Notes: generated by a model not told the origin, from the sequence alone. Counted from the stretch's first letter, positions 19,269 to 28,187 are shown. The stretch: 64,000 nucleotides of DNA from Rhizobium sp. Leaf371 (GCF_001424045.1 NZ_LMQB01000023.1:558001-622000); one strand, 5' to 3'. Numbers and translations: made by a program.

Positions 19269-19826
19269 ATGCCGCACCGCGCCCGTCTCTTCGCCACCCG
19301 TCTCTTCGCAAGGGGCCTCATCGCCCAGAGCCTCGTTGCAGGAGGCCTCGTTGCAGGAAGCCTTGTCGCTGGGAGCCTTGCATCTCCCGCTGCCGCTCTC
19401 GCGCAGGATGCGCCCTATGTCGACGATCGCTCGGATGGCGCGAAGCTCGTCCAGTCGCTCTACAACGCGATCGAACGCAAGGAATATGCCCGCGCCTATG
19501 CCTATTTCGGCGACAAGCCGCCGGCCGGGGATTATGCGAGCTTCGTCGAGGGCTACAAGAAGACGGTCGATGTCGAGGTGAAGACGGGCGTCGTGACGCA
19601 GGAAGGCGCGGCCGGCAGCCTCTATGCGCCGGTGCCGGTCGCCGTGCGCTCGGTGGACAAGGACGGCAAGGAGCGCATCTTTGCCGGCTGCTACGTGACC
19701 CGCATCGTCAATGCCGCCATCCAGGAGCCGCCCTTCACGCCGCTGCACATCGAGAGCGCGGAACTCGAAGAGGTGAAGACGCCCTTTGACGCGTCGGTGC
19801 CGAAGGTCTGCCACACCCCCTCGTAA
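19269..19826 (+). CDS. Exported protein of unknown function with repeat-expanded signal peptide
   Basis: A 185-residue protein. The first 46 residues are a signal peptide whose hydrophobic core is built from duplicated 15-bp units (GLVAGSLVAGSLA, about residues 26-38) ending in AxA (ALAQ). The mature part has a helix rich in charged residues (SLYNAIERKEYARAY), Tyr-rich turns and one Cys pair candidate (CYVT near 146 and CH near the end). No known domain is seen. The start ATG follows GAGGACCCGCC. The mature protein should be periplasmic. Confidence 0.7.
   Translation: MPHRARLFATRLFARGLIAQSLVAGGLVAGSLVAGSLASPAAALAQDAPYVDDRSDGAKLVQSLYNAIERKEYARAYAYFGDKPPAGDYASFVEGYKKTVDVEVKTGVVTQEGAAGSLYAPVPVAVRSVDKDGKERIFAGCYVTRIVNAAIQEPPFTPLHIESAELEEVKTPFDASVPKVCHTPS
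19284..19380 (+). repeat. Two 15-bp tandem repeats inside a signal peptide
   Basis: Two units of CGTCTCTTCGCCACC (19284-19313), then three and a half units of AGCCTCGTTGCAGGA (19329-19380) in frame. Each 15-bp unit adds five residues to the hydrophobic core. Confidence 0.85.
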
Positions 19827-19832
19827 GCGGGG

Positions 19833-20777
19833 TCACATCCCCGCGCGGCGGCGCTCCAGAAACTGACGGCGCTCGAACAGCACGACCACGACGAGCGCCA
19901 TCAGAAACGGAATGACGAGGTAGAACAGCCGGAAGATCACGAGCGCTGCCAGCACCGAGGCCGGATCGACCTCCGGCAGCGCGGCGATGAAGATCAGCTC
20001 GAACACGCCGATGCCGCCCGGCGCATGCGAGAGCAGGGCCGCCGAAAATGAGGCGAGGAACACGCCGAGCACGACCATGTAGCCGGGATTGCCCGCCACC
20101 GGCAGCGCGAAATAGATGATCGCCGCTGCGCCGATCAGCTCGACCGGGGCGATGAGCAGCTGGCGGACGGCCAGCGTCGGCCGCGGATATTCCAGCCGAA
20201 ACCATTTCGTGTGGATCGGCCGGAAGCCGATGAGGCTCCCCAGAAGATAGAGCGAGATCAGCGCGAGGATCAGCAGCGCGGTCGAAATCGAGGCCTCGAT
20301 CGGAATGACGGCCGAGAACCGATCGACGATCTCCGGTTCGATCAGGAGCACGATCGCCGACAGCGTCAGCGTTCCCAGCACGAAGGTCAGCGAGCAGAAG
20401 GCGACGAGAATGCCGGTCTCGCTGACGCTCAGGCCCCTCGACCCATAGGCCCGGTACCGCACCACGGCGCCCGAGAACACCGATGCGCCGATCGTGTGCG
20501 ACAAAGCGTAAGCGGTAAACGAGCAGACGGTGATGAAGGTCAGCGACAGGCGACGCCCGAGATGTTCGAGCGCCAGATGATCGTAAGCGGCAAGCGCGGC
20601 ATAGGCGACCAGCGTCGCGCTCGCAGACAGAAGCCAGCTGCGCAGCGGCACGGCCTCGAAGCGCGTCAGGAAGTCGTCGAGCGAGAGGCCCCGCAGCTCG
20701 TGATAGAGGCCGTAAAGCGAAAACAGGATAGCCGCGAGCCCGACGGCCGGCCAGATCAAGGCACGGATCGTCTTCAT
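19833..20777 (-). CDS. UPF0104-family membrane protein (lysylphosphatidylglycerol synthase TM-like)
   Basis: A 314-residue integral membrane protein with about eight hydrophobic helices. It contains the conserved TIGASVFSGAVVRYRAY segment (about residues 95-111) and HAPGGIGVFE (about 252-261), both typical of the MprF flippase-domain superfamily. Members flip charged lipids or carry lipid-A precursors. It lacks the C-terminal aminoacyl-transfer domain of full MprF, so it is a flippase-like orphan. It converges on the exported-protein gene, 6 bp apart. Confidence 0.85.
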   Translation of the reverse strand: MKTIRALIWPAVGLAAILFSLYGLYHELRGLSLDDFLTRFEAVPLRSWLLSASATLVAYAALAAYDHLALEHLGRRLSLTFITVCSFTAYALSHTIGASVFSGAVVRYRAYGSRGLSVSETGILVAFCSLTFVLGTLTLSAIVLLIEPEIVDRFSAVIPIEASISTALLILALISLYLLGSLIGFRPIHTKWFRLEYPRPTLAVRQLLIAPVELIGAAAIIYFALPVAGNPGYMVVLGVFLASFSAALLSHAPGGIGVFELIFIAALPEVDPASVLAALVIFRLFYLVIPFLMALVVVVLFERRQFLERRRAGM

Positions 20778-20915
20778 GCAGGTCTTTTTCGGTCCGGCGG
20801 AAGCAGTCTCGACGTCATATGGGTCATGAGACCATCGCCACCCGGCCGGGTCAAGGGCGTCCCGGCCGGCGGCGCCTTCACAATCTTGAGAGATTTCAAT
20901 GCGTCAGCTCGCCTC

Positions 20916-22310
20916 TCAGCGTGCCGCGGCCAGCGCGTCGAGAATGCGGACCCAGGAGCGGATGCCCTTGTGGAAGGATTTCAGGTCGTATTTCTCGTTG
21001 GGCGAGTGGATGCGGTCGTCCGACAGGCCGAAGCCGACCAGCAGCGATTCCATGCCCAGCATCTTCTGGAAATCGCCGACGATCGGGATCGAGCCGCCCA
21101 TGCCGATGATCACGGCGGGCTTCGGCCATTCCTCCGACAAAGCCGACTTCGCCGTGTTGAGCAGCGACGAATCGTAAGGCAGTTGGATCGCCGGCGAGCC
21201 GCCATGTTCGTGGAATTCGACCGAGCAATCGGCCGGAATGCGGGCGCGGACATAATCGCGGAAGGCCGTGCGGATCGCGTCCGGGTCCTGCTGGCCGACG
21301 AGGCGGAAGGAGATCTTGGCCGATGCCCTGGCGGCGATCACCGTCTTGAAGCCCTCGCCGGTATAGCCGCCGGTGATGCCGTTGACCTCGGCCGTCGGGC
21401 GTGCCCAGGTGAGTTCCAGCACAGAGCGGCCCTGTTCGCCCGCGGGAATGGCCAAGCCGATCTCGCCCAGCATCTTTTCCGCCGTCTGGCCGAGCGTCTC
21501 CCAGGCCGCCTTGATCTGCGTCGGCGTTTCCTCGACGCCGTCATAGAAGCCGTCGAGCGTCACGCGGCCGGTGTCGTCGTGAAGCCCGGCCAGGATGCGC
21601 GCGAGAATGTGGATCGGGTTGGCGGCGGCACCGCCGAACTGGCCGGAATGCAGGTCGCGGTCGGCCGCGGTCACCACGATCTCCTCGCCCACGAGGCCGC
21701 GCAGGCCGGCCGAGATCGCCGGCGTATCGCCGTCCCACATGCCGGTATCGCAGACCAGCGCATAGTCGGCCGTCAGCTCCTTCGCGTTGGCGGTCAGGAA
21801 CGGCTTCAGCGACGGCGAGCCGGATTCCTCCTCGCCTTCGAACAGGATGGTGACGCGGCAGGGCAGGCTGCCATGCGTTTCCTTGTAGGCGCGGCAGGCC
21901 TCCACGAAGGTCATCAGCTGACCCTTGTCGTCGGAGGTGCCGCGACCGGTGATGACCTTTCTGCCAGGCGACAGCTCGCGCACCGACGGCGTGAACGGGT
22001 CCGTGTCCCAGAGCGACAGCGGATCGACCGGCTGCACGTCGTAATGGCCGTAGAACAGCACATGCGGGGCGTCGGCGCTCGCGCCCTCGTGATGCGCGAC
22101 GACCATGGGATGGCCGGGCGTATCGCGCACCGAAGCCTGAAACCCGAGGCTCTCGAGATCCGCCACCAGCCACGCGGCCGCCTTGCGGCAGGCATCCTTG
22201 TAGGCGGGATCGGTGGAGATGGAGGGGATGCGCACGAGGTCGAAGAGCCGTTCCAGGCTGGCGTCGAGATTGCTATCCGCCTTGGCGAGAACGCCGGTGA
22301 TGTCGGTCAT
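20916..22310 (-). CDS. M20-family dipeptidase
   Basis: A 464-residue zinc metallopeptidase. The zinc ligands are in YGHYDVQPV (His88-Asp90 region), GRGTSDDKG, EGEEESGSP (catalytic Glu and zinc Glu) and VCDTGMWD. The lid/dimerisation domain covers about residues 200-340. Members hydrolyse dipeptides with an unblocked terminus, such as carnosine-type or D-amino acid peptides. Cytosolic by sequence. The start is the first ATG. Confidence 0.88.
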   Translation of the reverse strand: MTDITGVLAKADSNLDASLERLFDLVRIPSISTDPAYKDACRKAAAWLVADLESLGFQASVRDTPGHPMVVAHHEGASADAPHVLFYGHYDVQPVDPLSLWDTDPFTPSVRELSPGRKVITGRGTSDDKGQLMTFVEACRAYKETHGSLPCRVTILFEGEEESGSPSLKPFLTANAKELTADYALVCDTGMWDGDTPAISAGLRGLVGEEIVVTAADRDLHSGQFGGAAANPIHILARILAGLHDDTGRVTLDGFYDGVEETPTQIKAAWETLGQTAEKMLGEIGLAIPAGEQGRSVLELTWARPTAEVNGITGGYTGEGFKTVIAARASAKISFRLVGQQDPDAIRTAFRDYVRARIPADCSVEFHEHGGSPAIQLPYDSSLLNTAKSALSEEWPKPAVIIGMGGSIPIVGDFQKMLGMESLLVGFGLSDDRIHSPNEKYDLKSFHKGIRSWVRILDALAAAR

Positions 22311-22331
22311 GTGGCACTGCTCCTTGAAGAT

Positions 22332-22357
22332 CGGCCCGGTATATCGGCCCCGTATAT
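22332..22357. repeat. 13-bp tandem repeat, 2 units
   Basis: Two units of CGGCCCGGTATAT (one change) lie about 22 bp upstream of the dipeptidase start. Confidence 0.7.
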
Positions 22358-22468
22358 CGGCGCGACCCTACTCAAAAATTCCCGCTTGGGAAGACCCGCA
22401 TCTCGACGCAAGGCCTCGATGGGCCCTTGCCTCGACAGGCGCTTTGCAGGAACGCGTCACCGGACACG

Positions 22469-23017
22469 TCAACGGGAGAGGTCGGGGAGAGGTTCCCGCC
22501 CGGTGTCCGCCTCCGCGCCGGACCAGGCCTCTGCCTCGGGCTCTGCCTCTGCCTCTGTCTCCGTCTCTGGAGCGGCCCCGGAGAGCGGCAGCGGCGCGGC
22601 ATTGGCGATCGCCATGCGCATATATTCGAGCATCAGCTCCCGCTCGAAGCGGCGGAAGCCGGTAAAGAGCGCATCGTCGGCCGCCTGCGCGGCGCCCCTC
22701 GCCGCGCCTTCGAGCGCGCGTCCGTGTTCGGTGAGGAAGATCTGCTGCGCCCGCCGGTCGGTCGGATGCGGACGCCGCGCGACCAGCCCGTCCCGTTCCA
22801 TGCGCGAGAGCGTGTTGGCGATCGTCGCCTGCTCGGCATCCAGCCGGTCGACCAGCTGGCGCTGGGTCAGCCCGTCCGCGCTCCACAATTCCGCCAGCAC
22901 CGGATACTGCCCCGGCGCAAAGCCGAGCGCGCGGCCCCTCTCCTGCAGCTGGCGGGAGAAGCATCTGGCCAGCAGGCTGGCGAGATAGGTGGCGGACTCC
23001 ATGCGGTCGTAGGCCAT
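22469..23017 (-). CDS. MarR-family transcriptional regulator
   Basis: A 182-residue winged-HTH dimer. The DNA-binding part is LTQRQLVDRLDAEQATIANTLSRMERDGLV (about residues 48-77 in two blocks), followed by the wing RRPHPTDRRAQ, the standard MarR pattern. The last 35 residues are an acidic Glu/Ala-rich tail (ETEAEAEPEAEAW) that looks like a low-complexity extension. The ATG at 23017 was chosen; another five codons later is also possible, and neither has a strong ribosome site. Its upstream flank is the polA-side repeat array. Confidence 0.85.
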   Translation of the reverse strand: MAYDRMESATYLASLLARCFSRQLQERGRALGFAPGQYPVLAELWSADGLTQRQLVDRLDAEQATIANTLSRMERDGLVARRPHPTDRRAQQIFLTEHGRALEGAARGAAQAADDALFTGFRRFERELMLEYMRMAIANAAPLPLSGAAPETETEAEAEPEAEAWSGAEADTGREPLPDLSR

Positions 23018-23075
23018 AAGAATGGGTACGCCCGCCCAGGCAGGGTGACAAGATGAAGCCGGTGCCGGACACGGA

Positions 23076-23160
23076 AAAAACCGGCATGCCCCATAAAAGA
23101 AAAACCGCCATGCCCCGTAAACGGAAAAACCGCCATGCCCCATAAAGAAAAACCGCCATG
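23076..23160. repeat. 24-bp tandem repeat with four copies of a 13-bp core
   Basis: Units of 23-25 bp at 23085-23156. The core AAAAACCGCCATG occurs at 23076 (one change), 23100, 23125 and 23148. It does not look like a CRISPR repeat because there are no spacers. Confidence 0.85.
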
Positions 23161-23228
23161 GCGGAGGCGGGCCATGACGGTTTTTGATGATGGACAAAGG
23201 CCCGGAGAGGGGGGTTAGGCCTTTGTCC
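23148..23228. other. Two hairpins in the polA upstream region
   Basis: An inverted copy CATGACGGTTTTT (23173-23185) can pair 12 of 13 bases with the nearest core copy (23148-23160). The stem ends in a T-run on both strands. A second, perfect 11-bp stem (GGACAAAGGCC, 23192-23202 with 23218-23228) follows. The rest of this 456-bp gap (23229-23473) shows no gene. It could be the leader of polA or a small RNA region. Confidence 0.6.
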
Positions 23229-23473
23229 TGCATCTGGGTTCGGCGGGGGACAGGCCTTGACCAGATGACGGCGCTTGACGCTGCCGTTGACCTCAATTTG
23301 TGGGTCCGAATGTGGCTTTTCAAGGGAAAGACGGGGCACGCCTGATTACAATTTGGTAAGGTTTGCGAAGGATGCCGCTCGCCTCCGGCAAACAGGGGGC
23401 GATGGTGCCGGGCGCATCGCCCGCGCGGCTTGCCCGATGGACCTTTCGCGCCCGTCGCGCTATCCGTGTCTCT

Positions 23474-26400
23474 ATGAAAAAAGGCGATCATCTCTTCCTC
23501 GTGGACGGTTCCGGCTTCATCTTCCGGGCCTTCCACGCCATCCCCCCGCTGAACCGGAAATCGGACGGCCTGCCCGTCAATGCGGTCTCGGGCTTCTGCA
23601 ACATGCTGTGGAAGCTTCTGACCGACGCGCGCGACACCTCGGTCGGGGTCACCCCGACGCATTTCGCGGTGATCTTCGATTATTCGTCCAAGACGTTCCG
23701 CAACGCTCTCTACGACAAATACAAGGCCAACCGCACGGCCCCGCCGGAAGACCTGATCCCGCAATTCGGCCTGATCCGGCATGCGACGCGCGCCTTCAAC
23801 CTGCCCTGCATCGAGATGGAGGGGTTCGAGGCCGACGACCTGATCGCCACCTATGCCCGCATGGCGGAAGAGGCGGGCGGCGACGTCACCATCGTCTCCT
23901 CCGACAAGGACCTGATGCAGCTGCTGACGCCCTGCGTCTCCATGTATGACAGCATGAAGGACAAGCAGATCGGCATTCCCGAGGTCATCGAGAAATGGGG
24001 CGTGCCGCCCGAAAAGATGATCGACCTGCAGGCGCTGACCGGCGATTCGACCGACAACGTGCCGGGCATTCCGGGCATCGGCCCGAAGACGGCCGCGCAA
24101 TTGCTGGAGGAATTCGGCGATCTCGAAACGCTTCTGGCCCGCGCCGGCGAGATCAAGCAGGTCAAGCGCCGCGAGAACATCCTCGCCAATGCCGATCTCG
24201 CCCGCCTGTCGCGCGAACTCGTGACGCTGAAGACCGACGTGCCGGTGGAGACGCCGCTCGACGCGCTCGACCTGCATCCGCAGGACGGGCCGAAGCTCGT
24301 CGCCTTCCTCAAGGCCATGGAATTCACCTCGCTCACCCGCCGCGTGGCGGCGGCGACCGAGACGGATGCCGAAGCGGTGACCGCCGCACAGATCCCGGTC
24401 GAGGGCGGCCCGCAGGCGCACGGGCCGGATCTCGATCCGGGCGAGGCGGCCGCACAAGCCGCGGCACCGGCCGCGCCGGGCGCGCCCGAAACCGCGCAAG
24501 AAGCGGCCAAGATTCTGAGCCAGGCGCCCGTCCTTCCCGTGGAGACCGGCGCGACGCCGCAGGCGCTCGCCCAGTCCCGGGCCGAGACCTTCGCCACCGC
24601 GCCCATCGACCGCTCGGCCTATGTGACGATCCGCGACATCGCGACGCTGGAGCGCTGGATCGCCGCCGCCCGCGAGGCCGGCCTCGTCGGCTTCGATACG
24701 GAAACCAATTCGCTCGACGCGATGCAGGCCGATCTCGTCGGCTTCTCGCTCGCCATCGCCGACAACACGCGCGATCCCTCGGGCACCGCCATCCGCGCGG
24801 CCTATGTGCCGCTGCTGCACAAGAGCGGCGTCGGCGATCTCCTGGGCGGCGGTCTGGTGGAAAACCAGATTGCGAGCGGACAGGCGATCGATCTCCTGAA
24901 GACGCTGCTCGAAGACCCCGCCGTGCTCGTGGTCGCCCAGAACCTCAAATACGACTATCTCGTCATGAAGCGGCACGGCGTCGAGATCGCCCGTTTCGAC
25001 GATACGATGCTGATGTCCTACGTGTCGGATGCCGGCGCCAACACGCATGGCATGGATGCGCTGTCGGACCGCTGGCTCGGCCACCAGCCGATCCCCTTCA
25101 AGGACGTGGCCGGCAGCGGCAAGTCGATGGTGACCTTCGACTACGTCGATATCGACCGCGCCACGGCCTACGCCGCCGAGGATGCCGACGTGACGCTGCG
25201 GCTCTGGCACGTGCTGAAACCCCGGCTTGCCGCCAAGAAGCTCCTGCGCGTCTACGAGCGGCTGGAGCGGCCGCTGGTGCCGGTGCTCGCCCGCATGGAG
25301 GAACGCGGCATCTCCATCGACCGGCAGATCCTGTCGCGGCTCTCCGGCGAACTCGCCCAGGGCGCGGCCCGGCTGGAGGCCGAGATCCATGCGCTCGCCG
25401 GCGAAAGCTTCAACATCGGCTCGCCCAAGCAGCTCGGCGACATCCTCTTCGGCAAGATGGGCCTGCCCGGCGCGTCGAAGACCAAGACCGGGCAATGGTC
25501 GACGTCGGCCCAGGTGCTCGAAGAGCTCGCGCTCTCCGGCCACGACCTGCCGCGCCGCATCGTCGACTGGCGCCAGCTGACCAAGCTCAAATCCACCTAC
25601 ACCGATGCCCTGCCCGGCTTCGTGCACCCGCAGACGCGGCGCGTCCACACCTCCTATGCGCTGGCCGCCACCACCACGGGCCGGCTGTCCTCGTCGGAAC
25701 CCAACCTGCAGAACATCCCGATCCGCACGACCGAAGGCCGCAAGATCCGCACGGCCTTCATCTCGACGCCCGGCCACAAGCTGATCTCGGCCGACTACAG
25801 CCAGATCGAGCTGCGGGTGCTCGCCCATGTCGCCGATATTCCGCAGCTGCGCCAGGCCTTTGCCGACGGCATCGACATCCACGCGATGACGGCGTCCGAA
25901 ATGTTCGGCGTGCCGGTCGAGGGCATGCCGAGCGAGATCCGCCGCCGGGCGAAGGCCATCAATTTCGGCATCATCTACGGCATCTCCGCCTTCGGCCTTG
26001 CCAACCAGCTCTCCATCGAGCGCTCCGAGGCCGGCGACTACATCAAGCGCTATTTCGAACGGTTTCCCGGCATCCGCGACTATATGGATGCGACCAAGGC
26101 GTTCGCGCGCGAAAACGGCTATGTCGAGACCATCTTCGGCCGCCGGGCGCACTATCCCGACATCCGCTCGTCCAACCCCTCGGTGCGCGCCTTCAACGAG
26201 CGCGCCGCGATCAACGCCCCGATCCAGGGCTCGGCCGCCGACGTCATCCGCCGCGCCATGGTGCAGATGGAACCGGCCCTGGAGGCCGCGAAACTGAGCG
26301 AGCGCTGCCGCATGCTGCTGCAGGTCCACGACGAACTGATCTTCGAGGTGGAGGACGCCGAGATCGACAAGGCCATCCCCCTCATCGTCACCACCATGGA

Positions 26401-26485
26401 AAACGCCGCCCTGCCGGCGCTGGACATGCGCGTGCCGCTGAAAGTCGACGCCCGCGCCGCGCACAACTGGGACGAGGCGCATTGA
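23474..26485 (+). CDS. polA: DNA polymerase I
   Basis: A 1003-residue family A polymerase with all three domains: the N-terminal 5'-nuclease (FLVDGSGFIFRAFHA, FEADDLIATYA; about residues 1-290), the 3'-5' exonuclease (GFDTETNSLD with the metal Asp and Glu, about residues 405-414) and the polymerase (DYSQIELRVLAH with the catalytic Asp at about 773, RRRAKAINFGIIYG, and VHDELIFEV at about 951). The Ala/Pro-rich linker between the first two domains (about 310-370) is longer than in E. coli (928 residues). The proofreading site looks intact. It joins Okazaki fragments and fills repair gaps. Confidence 0.97.
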   Translation: MKKGDHLFLVDGSGFIFRAFHAIPPLNRKSDGLPVNAVSGFCNMLWKLLTDARDTSVGVTPTHFAVIFDYSSKTFRNALYDKYKANRTAPPEDLIPQFGLIRHATRAFNLPCIEMEGFEADDLIATYARMAEEAGGDVTIVSSDKDLMQLLTPCVSMYDSMKDKQIGIPEVIEKWGVPPEKMIDLQALTGDSTDNVPGIPGIGPKTAAQLLEEFGDLETLLARAGEIKQVKRRENILANADLARLSRELVTLKTDVPVETPLDALDLHPQDGPKLVAFLKAMEFTSLTRRVAAATETDAEAVTAAQIPVEGGPQAHGPDLDPGEAAAQAAAPAAPGAPETAQEAAKILSQAPVLPVETGATPQALAQSRAETFATAPIDRSAYVTIRDIATLERWIAAAREAGLVGFDTETNSLDAMQADLVGFSLAIADNTRDPSGTAIRAAYVPLLHKSGVGDLLGGGLVENQIASGQAIDLLKTLLEDPAVLVVAQNLKYDYLVMKRHGVEIARFDDTMLMSYVSDAGANTHGMDALSDRWLGHQPIPFKDVAGSGKSMVTFDYVDIDRATAYAAEDADVTLRLWHVLKPRLAAKKLLRVYERLERPLVPVLARMEERGISIDRQILSRLSGELAQGAARLEAEIHALAGESFNIGSPKQLGDILFGKMGLPGASKTKTGQWSTSAQVLEELALSGHDLPRRIVDWRQLTKLKSTYTDALPGFVHPQTRRVHTSYALAATTTGRLSSSEPNLQNIPIRTTEGRKIRTAFISTPGHKLISADYSQIELRVLAHVADIPQLRQAFADGIDIHAMTASEMFGVPVEGMPSEIRRRAKAINFGIIYGISAFGLANQLSIERSEAGDYIKRYFERFPGIRDYMDATKAFARENGYVETIFGRRAHYPDIRSSNPSVRAFNERAAINAPIQGSAADVIRRAMVQMEPALEAAKLSERCRMLLQVHDELIFEVEDAEIDKAIPLIVTTMENAALPALDMRVPLKVDARAAHNWDEAH

Positions 26486-26512
26486 ACCGTGCATGATCCC
26501 ACAGGAGCCGCC

Positions 26513-27496
26513 ATGTCCCTGCCCGCCTTCCCCGTCTTCGACCTCAGTCGCTTCGAGCAAGCGGAAGCAGAGGAAAAACAGCGGCTCGGACGCGAGGTGG
26601 ATGCGATCTGCCGCGAAACCGGCTTCCTCGCGATCCGCGGACACGGCGTCTCTCAAGACGTCATCGACGATGTCTGGGACAAGGCCCGCGCCTTCTTCGA
26701 CCTTCCTGCGGAGACAAAACAGGCCGTGCGGGCGCCCTACAAAGGCTACCCTTACGGCTATCTCGGGCCGGAGCTGGAAGCGCTCGCGAAATCCCGCGAC
26801 GTCGACAGTCCGCCGGACCTGAAGGAAAGTTTCAACGGCGGACCTCTCGCCCGGCCGCCGTCGATCACCGACCCCGAGGCGCTCGCCTTCTGCTATGCGG
26901 ACACCCTCTGGCCGGACGCCCCACAGGGCTTCAAGGCGGCGTGGACGGCCTATTACGGCGCCATGGAGGACCTTGCGGCCCGGATCATGCGGCTCTTCGC
27001 CGTCGCGCTCGATCTGCCGGACACCCACTTCGACGGCTTCATCACCACGCCGATCAGCGCGCTGCGCGCCCTCAACTATCCGCAGCAGCACGTCGCGCCG
27101 AAGCCCGGCCAGCTTCGCGCCGGTGCCCACACGGATTACGGAAGCCTGACGATCCTGCTGCCGCAGGCCGGATCGCGCGGGCTGGAGATCCTCTCGCCCG
27201 ATGGCAGCTGGACCGGCGTTCCCCCGACCCCGGGCGCCTTCGTCATCAATATCGGCGACCTCATGGCGCGCTGGACCAACGACCGCTGGGTCTCCACCCT
27301 GCACCGCGTCGTCAATCCGCCGCCCGAAGACGGCGGCCTCGACCGCCGCCAGTCCCTCGCCTTCTTCCACCAGCCGAACTGGGACGCCGACATCACCGTG
27401 CTCGACGCAACCCTCCGCCCCGGCGAGACCCCGCGTTACGCCCCGGTCCGATCCGGGCCGTATCTGATGGGAAAATTCAAGGCAACGTCGGCCTGA
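26513..27496 (+). CDS. 2-oxoglutarate/Fe(II) oxygenase of the isopenicillin N synthase family
   Basis: A 327-residue non-heme iron oxygenase. The N-terminal DIOX_N segment starts at PVFDLSRF. The facial triad is HTD (GAHTDYGSL, about residues 205-207) and a distal His in LHRVVNPP (about 263); the 2-oxoglutarate Arg is in RRQSLAFF. Substrates in this family range from flavonoids and gibberellin precursors to alkyl compounds; none can be assigned. The ATG follows AGGAG. It is 27 bp after polA and may share its transcript. Confidence 0.87.
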   Translation: MSLPAFPVFDLSRFEQAEAEEKQRLGREVDAICRETGFLAIRGHGVSQDVIDDVWDKARAFFDLPAETKQAVRAPYKGYPYGYLGPELEALAKSRDVDSPPDLKESFNGGPLARPPSITDPEALAFCYADTLWPDAPQGFKAAWTAYYGAMEDLAARIMRLFAVALDLPDTHFDGFITTPISALRALNYPQQHVAPKPGQLRAGAHTDYGSLTILLPQAGSRGLEILSPDGSWTGVPPTPGAFVINIGDLMARWTNDRWVSTLHRVVNPPPEDGGLDRRQSLAFFHQPNWDADITVLDATLRPGETPRYAPVRSGPYLMGKFKATSA

Positions 27497-27566
27497 GGCC
27501 GGCCATCGGTCTTGCGCAAGGCGGATGCCATCGGGCAAGGCATCGCCGGGGCAGATCCGCACAATC

Positions 27567-27608
27567 TTGACGAACCGGAGTGGTTCACGAATAATCATTG
27601 TGAACCAC
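27567..27608 (+). promoter_or_regulatory. Promoter and operator of the second toxin-antitoxin pair
   Basis: TTGACG (27567-27572), 17 bp, AATAAT (27590-27595) is a strong sigma70-type promoter. A perfect 9-bp inverted repeat, GTGGTTCAC and GTGAACCAC (27580-27588 and 27600-27608), brackets the -10. It is the expected binding site of the ribbon-helix-helix antitoxin and would block RNA polymerase. Confidence 0.78.
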
Positions 27609-27622
27609 AGGAGCGAATGATC

Positions 27623-27865
27623 ATGACGGCATTCACGGTGCGGCTGCCGGATGAAACGGCGGCGAGGCTCGACCAGTTGGCCGAAAAACTCGATCGGTCT
27701 CGCTCCTACATGGCCGCACAGGCGATCGAGGACTTCATCGCCCGCGAGGAATGGCAGCTTGCCGACATCGAAACCGGATTGGCGGAGGCCGACCGAGGAG
27801 AGTTCGCAAGCTCCGATGACGTGGCGAAGATTGTCGCGAAATATGTCCCCTCTGCCCGCTCGTGA
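27623..27865 (+). CDS. ParD-like ribbon-helix-helix antitoxin
   Basis: An 80-residue protein: FTVRLPDETAARL forms the ribbon (residues 4-16), then two helices with LDRSRSYMAAQAIEDF. This is the ParD/CopG fold, which binds DNA as a dimer of dimers and holds the toxin through its acidic C-terminal half. The second of two close ATGs was chosen because AGGAG lies 9 bases ahead (the first is only 3 away). The promoter upstream carries a 9-bp inverted repeat. Its stop overlaps the toxin start. Confidence 0.85.
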   Translation: MTAFTVRLPDETAARLDQLAEKLDRSRSYMAAQAIEDFIAREEWQLADIETGLAEADRGEFASSDDVAKIVAKYVPSARS

Positions 27866-28158
27866 TGAGCCGAAGACCTCTGCGTTGGACGCTGCGGGCA
27901 TTGCGGCGACTGGACGAGATCGGCGCCTATATCCAGAGAGACGATCCGCTTGCCGCCGCCCGCGTGGTCTCCCGGATCCTCTCTGCGGCAGACGCCCTGG
28001 CGGAGCAGCCTGCCATGGGGCGCATGGGCCGCATCAAAACAACGCGGGAGCTGGTCCTTCCGGATATCGCCTACATTCTGGCGTATCGCGTCGTGCAGAA
28101 TGAGATCCACATCCTGACCGTGCTGCATGCCTCACAGGATTGGCCGCGATCTCTGTAG
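27865..28158 (+). CDS. ParE/RelE-superfamily toxin
   Basis: A 97-residue basic protein (10 Arg in the first 45 residues) with the ParE fold: LRWTLRALRRLDEIGAYI, then PAMGRMGRIKTTRELVLPDIAYILAYRV and the final strand EIHILTVLHASQDWP. The terminal VLH-x-x-Q-x-W motif is typical of ParE gyrase poisons, supporting that subtype. ATG overlaps the antitoxin TGA (TGATG); a GTG one codon upstream gives the 4-bp overlap seen in the first pair. It is the second complete module in the window and unrelated in sequence to the first. Confidence 0.82.
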   Translation: MSRRPLRWTLRALRRLDEIGAYIQRDDPLAAARVVSRILSAADALAEQPAMGRMGRIKTTRELVLPDIAYILAYRVVQNEIHILTVLHASQDWPRSL

Positions 28159-28187
28159 GAAAAACCGTCCCGTGTTTCCAAACTCGC

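Noticed and set aside
23085-23160. Possible CRISPR array
   Set aside because: There are only three to four units, contiguous, with no unique spacers, and no cas genes are present.
22469-27901. An 1810-codon open frame on the minus strand
   Set aside because: Only its last part encodes the MarR regulator; the rest is antisense to polA and the oxygenase.
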